A stretch of DNA of 64,000 bases. Origin: Prevotella sp. HUN102 (GTDB lineage Bacteria > Bacteroidota > Bacteroidia > Bacteroidales > Bacteroidaceae). The position numbers and the translations under genes were made by a program. Positions 28,821 to 36,883 of the stretch are shown here, one piece after another. The notes under the pieces were generated by a model that made no database searches, was not told the origin of the DNA, and saw only the letters and a list, made by a program, of their open reading frames with translations. How positions within the stretch are numbered: position 1 is the stretch's first letter; each line of letters begins with the position of its first letter. The stretch spans positions 558,001 to 622,000 of the forward strand of contig NZ_JIAF01000004.1 in NCBI RefSeq assembly GCF_000688375.1, read 5' to 3'.

Positions 28821-28867
28821 GCATTCTCTATTCTATGTATTTCTGCCTTACAGAAACCAGAAGAATG
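28821..28867 (-). promoter_or_regulatory. Foldable 5' leader of the acid phosphatase gene
   Basis: GCATTCT (28821-28827) pairs with AGAATGC (28861-28867), and TTTCTG (28840-28845) pairs with CAGAAA (28851-28856) inside it. The structure lies between the promoter and the ATG, so it is in the transcribed leader. There is no T run, and I match it to no known riboswitch. Confidence 0.45.
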
Positions 28868-28874
28868 CAGCCTT

Positions 28875-28905
28875 GCAAAGTTATCATTTATAACTGAAAA
28901 TAGCA
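28875..28905 (-). promoter_or_regulatory. Bacteroidetes-type promoter of the acid phosphatase gene
   Basis: On the minus strand TTG (28903-28905) and TAACTTTG (28875-28882) are 20 bp apart. Confidence 0.62.
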
Positions 28906-28985
28906 AACAGGCAGCGCAATTATTCTGACATTGTTTCATAAAAATGCAATTTAAATATCACTTTTTTGTCGCCGAAGTGTCGCAG

Positions 28986-29408
28986 CTTGTAAAGAATCAT
29001 TACCAAAAAACGCACCCTCCCGACTCGTCAATCTAAGATTTACAACGCATAAAACACACTCTTTCGAGCCGTTTTTCCCATCATTGTTTTGCAAAGGAGC
29101 GAAGAACATTTTGCAAACTTGCGAAGAATGATTTGCGTTTTTGCGAAGAATACAATCCGACTATCGCAAGAACGAAGCACGATACAGCAACAAAGGAGTG
29201 GAAAAACAGAACAATCCAAGAGTCTATTCTGTTCTATTTGCGAACCATCGTCAGAGCATCGCATCGGCATTATCCGACCGATATTCATAATTCATTATCT
29301 ATCAGCATCTTACAACAAGCCTCAAAAAACACCATATTTGAAAAAACTTTTCTCCCGTTTCAAAATAATCGAGTTTTTAAAGCACTTTTGTAAAGAATAT
29401 TCACAACG
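28986..29408 (+). repeat. 22-nt-phased dispersed element, copy C (forward, diverged)
   Basis: The motifs start at 29099, 29121, 29143 and 29165 (the last inverted), exactly 22 nt apart. The unit expected at 29187 has decayed, and the last GCGAA is at 29240, 53 nt beyond it. The left flank CTTGTAAAG...ACCAAAAAACGCAC and the right flank CATATTTGAAA...CTTTTGTAAAGAATATTCAC match copies A and E. It lies between divergent genes, outside both promoters. Confidence 0.8.
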
Positions 29409-29465
29409 TCATCAGCATATTTTCAACACCCGAACGTTCGCCCGAACGTTAATTCCGAGAATTAT

Positions 29466-29496
29466 TTGCACATTATTATAAAAAGAACTATCTTTG
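29466..29496 (+). promoter_or_regulatory. Bacteroidetes-type promoter upstream of 29525
   Basis: TTG (29466-29468) and TATCTTTG (29489-29496) are 20 bp apart. Transcription would begin about 20 nt before the ATG. Confidence 0.65.
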
Positions 29497-29524
29497 CCTT
29501 TAGAACAAAACACTTCCATTGCTT

Positions 29525-30172
29525 ATGGCAACACACCCATTATGGTCTGACGAATATTGGCTACTGCTCTTGCAGCTCTATCTGCAAAAGCCTGCGGGAA
29601 TGAAGTCGTTGTACTCCCGTTCACTGGTTGAGCTGAGCCTCGAACTGCATATTCCGCCACGCAGCCTCTACGAACAGCAGTTCTTGCTGCGACAGCGGGA
29701 AACGCCTGTGCTGCAACTCATCTGGGAAACCTACGCCGACAATCCACGAAGACTGTCGAGAGACGTGAAGAAGCTGCGCTCGATGAAAGGCTTCGGACAG
29801 CCGGCGGAATTCTATGAGGGTGTGGAAGTGAAGGAAACTTTCGAGCGCGATTTTCTGCCGTTGAAGCAGAACGAGGCATTGAAGCCCGTGATGCTCATAA
29901 TGGTGCTCGACCTGTATTTCAGACTCACGCCGATTACGATGGTGGAAGAGACACCCGAGATTCAGGAACTGGCAAAACTGCTGAAGATAAGTCCGAGGTT
30001 GGTGGTGGAAGTGATGGACGTATTCCAGTTCTGCGACCCCTATCTGAACCGCGACGACCTGATGATTTCGCCGCTGCTGCTGCCCTGTCAGGAGATATGG
30101 AACAGATATGGAAATGACAATCCCGAGAAACTTTCGGCGTTGGCAGCACAATTACACGATTATTTCAGATAA
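29525..30172 (+). CDS. Conserved protein of unknown function upstream of rpoN
   Basis: This soluble protein of about 215 residues is Leu-rich and mostly helical, with no signal peptide or catalytic motif. A TTG two codons upstream (29519) could also start it. I prefer the ATG at 29525. Its promoter is well formed and rpoN begins 44 bp after its stop, so the two are probably cotranscribed. The alternating helical pattern (SRSLVELSLELHIPPRSLYE, ELAKLLKISPRLVVEVMDVF) might indicate two helix-turn-helix-like units. This is a weak impression. Confidence 0.7.
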   Translation: MATHPLWSDEYWLLLLQLYLQKPAGMKSLYSRSLVELSLELHIPPRSLYEQQFLLRQRETPVLQLIWETYADNPRRLSRDVKKLRSMKGFGQPAEFYEGVEVKETFERDFLPLKQNEALKPVMLIMVLDLYFRLTPITMVEETPEIQELAKLLKISPRLVVEVMDVFQFCDPYLNRDDLMISPLLLPCQEIWNRYGNDNPEKLSALAAQLHDYFR

Positions 30173-30216
30173 TTCTCTCAGTTTTTTCGTAATTTTGCAA
30201 CGCAATTCCAGTTATA

Positions 30217-31728
30217 ATGGCTCAAAATCAAGTACAAGTTCAAGAACAGGTTCAACGTCAGGTGCAGCGTCTCTCGCAACAGCAGATGTTGCAAGTGAAG
30301 TTGTTGGAAATGCCATTGACCGAATTGGAGCAAAGCGTGATGGCGGAACTCGACGACAATCCGGCTTTGGAAAGCAACAGCGAGGAGGGCGACCTGAACG
30401 ACACGATGGACATTCCGGAAGCTCCCGACGACGATTTCGACTCACAAAAGGAGAAAGAAGAACGTCAGGATGCGCTCGATACGGCACTCGAAAGAATGCA
30501 GTCGGACGATGATCTGCCCACCTACGACGGCCGTCAGCAGCGCGACAATGCCGACTACGAGGAGATTGTATATGGAGATACTACGTCGTTCATCGACAAA
30601 CTCAACGAGCAGGTGGGCGAAAGGGAGCTTACCGAGCAGCAGCGTTTCATCGTGGAGTATCTCATCGGAAGCCTCGACGACGACGGATGGCTGCGGAAAG
30701 AGCTCGGCGACATCGCTGACGAGCTGGCCATCTACAACGGTATCGACTGTACTGAAAGCGACATCGAGGAGGCATTGAAGATATTACAGGACTTTGATCC
30801 GCCGGGTATCGGGGCGCGCAGCTTGCAGGAATGCCTGCTTTTGCAGATAGACCGCAAGGTGGAGAACGGCGACTGGGACCGTGAGGGACATCTATACGGC
30901 TTTATGCACGAGATTCTCACAACTTATTTCGACGCATTCACCAAGAAGCATTGGGACAGGATTCGGTCGGGACTGGCTCTGTCGGACGTTCAAATTGATG
31001 CTTTGCAGAAGGAAGTGCGCAAGCTGAATCCGAAACCGGGAGCATCAATGGGCGAGACAATGGGCAGAAACATTCAGCAGATCACGCCCGATTTCATAGT
31101 AGACACCGACGACGACGGCACAGTTTCGTTTTCCCTGAGCAACGGACATCTGCCCGAGCTTTACGTTTCGCAGAGTTTCAACGATATGCTGGCAGCCTAC
31201 AAGGAGAACAAACAGAGTATGAGTCAGAAGGATAAGGAGGCTCTTCTTTATATAAAAGGCAAGGTGGACAAGGCCCGCGGCTTCATTCAGGCCATCAAGG
31301 AACGCCGGAATACGCTCTACGTAACGATGAAAGCCATCATAGAAATCCAAAAGAAATTCTTTCAGGATGGCGACGAGGCCGACCTGAAACCGATGATTCT
31401 GAAAGACATCGCAGAGAAAACAGGACTCGATATCTCCACGATTTCACGTGTGAGCAACATTAAATATGCGCAGACTCGATGGGGAACGTTCCCGCTCCGC
31501 TTCTTCTTCACCGACAGTTACACTACGGCTGATGGCGAAGAAATGTCTACCCGAAAGATAAAGGTGGCTCTGAAAGAGGTCATCGAAAACGAAAACAAGA
31601 AGAAACCGCTCAGCGACGACGCTCTGGCAAAGGTAATGGAGGAGAAAGGATTTCCCATTGCGCGCCGCACGGTGGCAAAATATCGCGAGCAACTCAACCT
31701 TCCCGTTGCACGGCTTCGCAAGGAATAA
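30217..31728 (+). CDS. rpoN: RNA polymerase sigma-54 factor
   Basis: This sigma factor recognises -24/-12 promoters and needs AAA+ activators. Region I is Gln- and Leu-rich (residues 1-55, including QQQMLQVKLLEMPLTELEQ). Region II is very acidic (60-110). The core-binding and DNA-binding domains follow, and the RpoN box ARRTVAKYRE lies near the C-terminus. The length of 503 is normal. A -7-like TAATTTTG at 30190-30197 lies between the upstream gene and the ATG, but it lacks a clear -33 partner. No activator is encoded in this window. Confidence 0.95.
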   Translation: MAQNQVQVQEQVQRQVQRLSQQQMLQVKLLEMPLTELEQSVMAELDDNPALESNSEEGDLNDTMDIPEAPDDDFDSQKEKEERQDALDTALERMQSDDDLPTYDGRQQRDNADYEEIVYGDTTSFIDKLNEQVGERELTEQQRFIVEYLIGSLDDDGWLRKELGDIADELAIYNGIDCTESDIEEALKILQDFDPPGIGARSLQECLLLQIDRKVENGDWDREGHLYGFMHEILTTYFDAFTKKHWDRIRSGLALSDVQIDALQKEVRKLNPKPGASMGETMGRNIQQITPDFIVDTDDDGTVSFSLSNGHLPELYVSQSFNDMLAAYKENKQSMSQKDKEALLYIKGKVDKARGFIQAIKERRNTLYVTMKAIIEIQKKFFQDGDEADLKPMILKDIAEKTGLDISTISRVSNIKYAQTRWGTFPLRFFFTDSYTTADGEEMSTRKIKVALKEVIENENKKKPLSDDALAKVMEEKGFPIARRTVAKYREQLNLPVARLRKE

Positions 31729-31758
31729 GGAGGACAAAGAACATCGTTCAAGAAGAAA

Positions 31759-32376
31759 ATGAGTGAAAAAAACATCATATTGACTGCACGAATCGTGAGT
31801 ATGATTCTCACACCGTTCTACCTGCCTGTGGTGGGTATTCTTGCAATATTGTTCTTTTCCTATCTGAGCACGTTTCCGTGGCAGGTAAAACTGTCGCTCG
31901 TGTTGATGGTCTATCTGTTCACGGTGCTCATTCCCACACTGCTTATCCATCTTTACAGGCAGTATCACGGATGGACGCTGATTCAGCTCGGGCAGAAGGA
32001 ACGGAGAATGATGCCCTACATCATTTCCATTATCTGCTATTTCGGCTGTCTGTACCTGATGAACCTGCTGCATCTGCCCCACCTCATCACGTCTATTCTC
32101 GTGGTGGCATTGGGCATTCAGGTGCTTTGTGCCGTCATCAACGTGTGGTGGAAGATATCAACGCACACCGCCGGTATAGGAGGCGTGCTGGGAACGCTCA
32201 TTGCTTTCGCACTGATGCTGAACTTTAATCCTCTCTGGTGGCTGTGTACGACTATCCTTGCATCGGGAATCGTAGGCTCAAGCCGCATCATCTTGCGCCA
32301 GCACACGCTCACACAGGTTACGGCCGGCTTCTTCTTGGGCATAGCCAGTGCGTTTATCACGATAATATTTATATAG
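31759..32376 (+). CDS. Polytopic membrane protein, degenerate PAP2-like
   Basis: This 205-residue inner-membrane protein has about six hydrophobic segments. Near the C-terminus, STHTAGIGG followed by SSRIILRQHTLTQVTAGF resembles the last two PAP2 motifs (a His after Ser, then SR-x5-H), although the phosphate-binding Lys/Arg-Pro motif is absent. It may be an inactive or altered relative of PAP2 phosphatases. It lies 30 bp after rpoN and is probably cotranscribed. Confidence 0.7.
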   Translation: MSEKNIILTARIVSMILTPFYLPVVGILAILFFSYLSTFPWQVKLSLVLMVYLFTVLIPTLLIHLYRQYHGWTLIQLGQKERRMMPYIISIICYFGCLYLMNLLHLPHLITSILVVALGIQVLCAVINVWWKISTHTAGIGGVLGTLIAFALMLNFNPLWWLCTTILASGIVGSSRIILRQHTLTQVTAGFFLGIASAFITIIFI

Positions 32377-32530
32377 ATTCAAGAAGCTATGGGTAGTGTT
32401 CGAGAGTGAAGATACAAGGAAATCGTGAAGCGAAGGAGGGAGAACTACATTGCTCATCAGCGTTCATCGTTCCCCGGCATCGCCCCCCGACAACGCTCTG
32501 CTGCAACATCCCTCAAAAATATACAAAGAT

Positions 32531-33037
32531 ATGAAACCATTAGTTAGCATCATTATGGGCTCAACAAGCGACCTACCGGTAATGGAAAAGGCTTGTAAGT
32601 GGTTGGAACAATACGAAATTCCATTCGAAATAAATGCGCTTTCAGCACATCGGACGCCAAACGCTGTGGAAAATTTCGCCAAAGGAGCAAAGGAACGTGG
32701 CATCAAAGTAATCATTGCAGGCGCAGGAATGGCTGCTGCATTGCCCGGAGTAATCGCAGCCTCAACGTCATTGCCGGTCATCGGTGTGCCAATCAAGGGT
32801 ATGTTGGACGGTCTTGACGCTATGCTTTCAATCATTCAGATGCCTCCCGGCATTCCCGTTGCCACCGTTGGAGTGAACGCTGCACAGAACGCTGCGATTC
32901 TTGCTGCCGAAATGATGGCACTTGGAGATGAAAAAATAGCCAGAAAGGTGGAAGAATGGAAATCAACATTGGGCGAAAAGATTGAGAAAGCCAACAGGGA
33001 ACTTGCCGAAATAAAGGATTATAAGTTCAAGTGTTAA
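32531..33037 (+). CDS. purE: N5-carboxyaminoimidazole ribonucleotide mutase
   Basis: PurE class I converts N5-CAIR to CAIR in purine synthesis. The substrate-binding MGSTSD (9-14) and SAHRTP (38-43, catalytic His40) are present. The ATG at 32531 is chosen because family members start just before this strand; an in-frame extension to 32450 is unlikely to be coding. The length of 168 residues is normal. In many Bacteroidetes gcvH precedes purE and ispG follows it. Here ispG follows but gcvH is absent. A 22-nt tandem array starts at the stop codon. Confidence 0.95.
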   Translation: MKPLVSIIMGSTSDLPVMEKACKWLEQYEIPFEINALSAHRTPNAVENFAKGAKERGIKVIIAGAGMAAALPGVIAASTSLPVIGVPIKGMLDGLDAMLSIIQMPPGIPVATVGVNAAQNAAILAAEMMALGDEKIARKVEEWKSTLGEKIEKANRELAEIKDYKFKC

Positions 33038-33145
33038 GAACTTTTAGGCTTAATCCCAAAAGCTTTTAAACTTAATGCCAAGAGTTTTTAGGCTAAATAC
33101 CAAGAACTTTTAAGGCTAATATCAGGAACTTGTGCCTTTAACGCT
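33036..33145 (+). repeat. 22-nt tandem array after purE
   Basis: Five units of exactly 22 nt start at 33036, 33058, 33080, 33102 and 33124. Each starts with an AAGAACTTTT-like near-palindrome (AAAAGCTTTT in unit 2) and continues with a GGCTTAAT-like second half. A sixth, weaker unit may follow. The array starts within the purE stop codon and ends about 75 bp before ispG. It shares no sequence with the GCGAAGA elements but has the same step. Confidence 0.85.
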
Positions 33146-33222
33146 GGGCGTATAGGCTCTATCGAGCTAATAAATCAGCATTCCGACAATCAATCGGACC
33201 AATAGTTCCATACTAATTCACT

Positions 33223-35175
33223 ATGATAAATTTATTTAATTACGAACGAAGAAAGAGCACCGTTACTCACGTTGGTGCATTAGATATCGGTGGCGACAAC
33301 CCGGTCAGGGTGCAGTCGATGACCACTACACGGACAGACGACACGCCTTCGAGCGTTGCACAGGCCGAAAGAATAATAGAAGCAGGCGGCGAACTCGTGC
33401 GACTGACCACCCAAGGAAAGAAAGAAGCAGAGAATCTGAAGAACATCAACGCGCAATTGCGCGCCGACGGCTACAAAACTCCACTATGTGCCGATGTTCA
33501 TTTCAATGCAAACGTGGCCGACGTGGCAGCTCTCTATGCCGAAAAGGTGCGCATCAACCCGGGAAACTACGTGGATCCGGGCCGCACATTCAAGATTCTG
33601 GAATACACCGATGAGGAATACGCATTGGAACTGAAGCGCATTGAAGACCGTCTGACACCGTTTATCAACATCTGCAAGGAGAATCACACGGCAGTTCGCA
33701 TTGGCGTGAATCACGGAAGTCTTTCCGACAGAATTATGTCGCGCTACGGCGACACCCCGGAAGGCATTGTAGAGAGCTGTATGGAGTTCCTCCGTATCTT
33801 CAAAAAGCAGAACTTCAACGACATCGTAATCTCTATTAAAGCCTCAAACACGGTGGTAATGGTACGCTCCGTGCGCCTGTTGATTGCCGAGATGGACAAA
33901 GAGGATATGCACTATCCACTCCACTTGGGTGTAACCGAGGCTGGAGAAGGAGAAGACGGACGCATAAAGAGTGCCGTCGGCATAGGTGCGTTGCTCAACG
34001 ACGGCATCGGCGACACGATACGTGTATCGCTCAGCGAAGACCCGGAATGCGAAATTCCCGTGGCAAGCTACCTTACCCGCTACGTGCGCCGCAAACAAGG
34101 ACATCTCATTGTACCTGCCGAAACATACGAAGGCTTTGATTATCTCCATCCGGAACGGCGTGAAACGGAGGCAGTGGGCAACATCGGAGGCGACAACGTA
34201 CCCGTAGTAATCGCCACACGACCGATAAAAGCCGCATCTTCTTCCTCCACCGGCAGCGAATCCGACACTCTGTCCGACGACACTTCGGCAACCGTCGCTG
34301 CACAACTCCCCCTTCCCGACTACATCTACGTCAATGATTCGCTTCCCGAAAACATCGTAAAGGGGCAGAAATATATCCTCGACTACAATGTATATATCCA
34401 GTTGGCAAGCGAAGGCAAGCTCCCATCAGCGGACATCTATCCGATTTTCCCCACCGAGGCAATTCCATTCATCGGGACAATAAACACCAAACTGAAGTTC
34501 CTCGTGCTGAAATACGGCACTCCATCCGAAGAATTTACCGCCTGTCTGAAGCATCATCCGGAAGTAGTGGTGATATCAATGAGCACCCACCAGAACAAAC
34601 TCGCCGAACAGCGTGCCCTCGTCCATCAGATGATGATTGCAGGACTGAAGAATCCGGTCGTCTTTGCGCAGATGTATCAGCACTCAAACGATTCCGCACA
34701 ACAAGCATCCAATACACCATCGGCCAAAGAACGTTTCCAACTGGAGGCTGCGGCAGATATGGGAGCACTGATGATTGATGGACTTACGGACGGTATATGG
34801 CTGATGAACAACGGCAATCTCCCACAGGAAGACGTGGAGCAGACTGCATTTGCCATTCTTCAGGCAGGCAGGCTGCGTATGGTCAAGACCGAATACATCT
34901 CCTGTCCGGGCTGCGGGCGCACTCTTTACGACCTCCGTACCACGATTGCGCGCATCAAGGAAGCCACCAAGGGAATGAAAGGACTCAAAATCGGCATTAT
35001 GGGATGTATCGTTAATGGACCCGGCGAAATGGCAGATGCCGACTACGGATACGTTGGTGCCGGACCAAAGAAGGTAAGTCTCTACCGCAAGAAGGTCTGC
35101 GTGGAGCGCAATATTCCCGAAGAAGATGCCGTAGAACATCTGCTGGCACTCATCAAATCTGATCAGGAAAAGTAA
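33223..35175 (+). CDS. ispG: 4-hydroxy-3-methylbut-2-enyl diphosphate synthase (large form)
   Basis: IspG (GcpE) catalyses the penultimate step of the non-mevalonate isoprenoid pathway using a 4Fe-4S cluster. The TIM-barrel half opens with the VRVQSMTTTRTDDT region. The C-terminal half holds the cluster ligands in CPGCGRT and GIMGCIVNGPGE. At 650 residues it is the long form with an extra central domain, as in Bacteroidetes, chlamydiae and plants. Around residues 337-365 there is a Ser/Asp/Thr-rich low-complexity stretch (SSSSTGSESDTLSDD), probably a flexible linker. It is followed by a strong terminator. Confidence 0.95.
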   Translation: MINLFNYERRKSTVTHVGALDIGGDNPVRVQSMTTTRTDDTPSSVAQAERIIEAGGELVRLTTQGKKEAENLKNINAQLRADGYKTPLCADVHFNANVADVAALYAEKVRINPGNYVDPGRTFKILEYTDEEYALELKRIEDRLTPFINICKENHTAVRIGVNHGSLSDRIMSRYGDTPEGIVESCMEFLRIFKKQNFNDIVISIKASNTVVMVRSVRLLIAEMDKEDMHYPLHLGVTEAGEGEDGRIKSAVGIGALLNDGIGDTIRVSLSEDPECEIPVASYLTRYVRRKQGHLIVPAETYEGFDYLHPERRETEAVGNIGGDNVPVVIATRPIKAASSSSTGSESDTLSDDTSATVAAQLPLPDYIYVNDSLPENIVKGQKYILDYNVYIQLASEGKLPSADIYPIFPTEAIPFIGTINTKLKFLVLKYGTPSEEFTACLKHHPEVVVISMSTHQNKLAEQRALVHQMMIAGLKNPVVFAQMYQHSNDSAQQASNTPSAKERFQLEAAADMGALMIDGLTDGIWLMNNGNLPQEDVEQTAFAILQAGRLRMVKTEYISCPGCGRTLYDLRTTIARIKEATKGMKGLKIGIMGCIVNGPGEMADADYGYVGAGPKKVSLYRKKVCVERNIPEEDAVEHLLALIKSDQEK

Positions 35176-35209
35176 ATATTCAATACGAAACAGCAACAGG
35201 CTACACTTT

Positions 35210-35237
35210 ATATATATAAGGTGTAGCTTGTTTTTTT
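35210..35237 (+). terminator. Rho-independent terminator of ispG
   Basis: GCTACAC (35210-35216) pairs with GTGTAGC (35221-35227) around a self-complementary TATATA loop. Seven T residues follow at 35231-35237. Confidence 0.88.
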
Positions 35238-35412
35238 ATCCTATCGGCAAAACTAAAAACATACCTGAAAAACACAAATACAAAGAAACCATATCTATTT
35301 ACCGTTATAATCATTCCATTTCAATAAATTCATTTTCAAATCATAAATAACTTATTATCAAACATTTAAGCATCTATATTAAGAAAATCTATCCCCAAAT
35401 AGATTTTATCAG

Positions 35413-35443
35413 TTGTCGGAAATCCGAATCCTCCGTAACTTTG
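35413..35443 (+). promoter_or_regulatory. Bacteroidetes-type promoter of dps
   Basis: TTG (35413-35415) and TAACTTTG (35436-35443) are 20 bp apart. The 170 bp before it are AT-rich with no recognisable gene. An oxidative-stress regulator site is plausible but not identifiable. Confidence 0.66.
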
Positions 35444-35490
35444 CATCAGAAAAAGAAACAAAGAATAATAATTAAAAAAAGACATAGATT

Positions 35491-35979
35491 ATGAAGACAT
35501 TAGATTACACAGGTTTGAACGAGAACAAGGTAAGCAACGTTGTTAAGGGTTTGGCGCAGCTTCTCGCCAATTTCCAAGTTTATTATGCAAATCTCCGCGG
35601 TTTCCACTGGAACGTAAAGGGACACGGTTTCTTCATCTTGCACTCAAAGTATGAAGAGCTATACAACGATGCTGCCACAAAGATCGACGACATTGCAGAA
35701 CGTTTGCTTCAGCTCGATGCTGCTCCTGAAAGCAAATACAGCGAATACCTGAAGGTTTCCACCATCAAGGAAGCAGGCGATATCCACTCCGGAAAGGAAG
35801 CAATAGAATCCTTGCTCGGCTATCTGAAGACACTCATCGCTCTCGAGCGCGAGATTCTCAGCGCAGCATCAGAAGCAGGCGACGAAGTAACCGTTGCACT
35901 CATAAGCGACTATCTCAGAGATCAGGAGAAGACGGTATGGATGTTCACTGCTTTTGCCCACAACCACGAGGCAAAATAA
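35491..35979 (+). CDS. dps: Dps, DNA-protecting ferritin-like protein
   Basis: Dps forms dodecamers that oxidise and store iron with hydrogen peroxide and shield DNA. The dinuclear ferroxidase ligands are visible: His39 (FHWNVKG), His51, Asp66/67 and Glu70 (KIDDIAER). The length of 162 residues is normal for the family. The gene is single, with its own promoter and terminator. In anaerobic Bacteroidetes it protects against oxygen exposure. Confidence 0.94.
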   Translation: MKTLDYTGLNENKVSNVVKGLAQLLANFQVYYANLRGFHWNVKGHGFFILHSKYEELYNDAATKIDDIAERLLQLDAAPESKYSEYLKVSTIKEAGDIHSGKEAIESLLGYLKTLIALEREILSAASEAGDEVTVALISDYLRDQEKTVWMFTAFAHNHEAK

Positions 35980-36013
35980 GAAGATACAAAAGCCCAATCA
36001 TATAATTGTAGTT

Positions 36014-36053
36014 GTCCTGTCAGGCTCAGCAATGAGTCTGGCAGGACTTTTTT
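36014..36053 (+). terminator. Rho-independent terminator of dps
   Basis: GTCCTGTCAGGCTCA and TGAGTCTGGCAGGAC form a 15-bp stem with two G-U pairs and a 4-nt loop (36014-36047). Six T residues follow. Confidence 0.92.
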
Positions 36054-36109
36054 ATGCCCCAATCCATAGTTTACAATTATCAACCAGAACAGTAACAATC
36101 TGATTTTTT

Positions 36110-36503
36110 ATTTACAACAACCTCCTTTTTTAACATTTAAATGCGAAGAAACATAATCCTGTGAGCAAATATGGGCATTTTCAAAGAGTTTAACAACAAC
36201 CTGTTAATCAATTCATTACAAGCAATAAACCCTAAACACCAATTCCCTCCCTGTAACATTCTTCGCAAGAATGCAGAAAAACATTGCCAAATATTCCCTT
36301 TATTGCATTCCATTCTCCGCAAACGTGCATTCCATTCTTGCGAAGAATGCAATTCAATCGTGCGAAGAACGGAAGGCAATCTTCGCAAAAATGAAAATCA
36401 ACTGTCGCATTGTTGCGATTCAAACGCACGATTATGCGTCTATTTTCTCTGTATTGAGAAAAGCCAAATGTTAAAATACGATGAAAGATATTTACAGAAA
36501 AAG
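36110..36503 (-). repeat. 22-nt-phased dispersed element, copy D (reverse)
   Basis: In plus-strand coordinates the motif starts are 36264 (isolated), then 36318, 36340, 36362 and 36384, with 54 nt after the isolated one and exactly 22 nt between the rest. The hairpin GCGAAGA-N11-TCTTCGC is at 36362-36386. The start has CTTTTTTAACATTTAAA, the reverse of the right end of copy A. It lies between dps and korA. Confidence 0.8.
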
Positions 36504-36883
36504 CGATTGAAGATGGATTCAGCGAATTGCTTTTAGAGTATGCCCGTCTCACTATCAAGCAGTATTTTTATCCTTCTTGTAAGAATATAGCCTGTTTTTT
36601 GTTTATTTTCACGAAATGTTGATAATACAAATATGTAGTTGATAGAAAATGTCAATAGTTTTGTTTTCCATTGTTTCTCTTTCGCTATGATAAGTTTATT
36701 TGCAGAAACATTGACAAACGGAATCTTTCTTTGGATTTAATTCACTTTTCGATTAGTGTATTCTTGCAACTTGTTCATTGTCAGCAGAAAATAGATTGCT
36801 TTTTTCCTCGAAAAGATTTTGTTATATCAATTATTCTTTGCAATTTTGTGCCGTTAAAACTAACTTAAACAAGAAATAATTCT
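36504..36883. other. AT-rich upstream region of korA
   Basis: About 380 bp with no convincing gene. A TATTCTTTG at about 36832-36840 is one base longer than the usual -7 box and lacks a well-placed -33. A small open frame here (36671-36868) has no coding features. Confidence 0.4.

Noticed and set aside
33844..34305. Minus-strand frames opposite ispG
   Set aside because: They are antisense to conserved ispG sequence with no domain of their own.
36671..36868. Small gene upstream of korA
   Set aside because: The 65-codon frame is in AT-rich DNA, has no plausible ribosome site and no recognisable domain.
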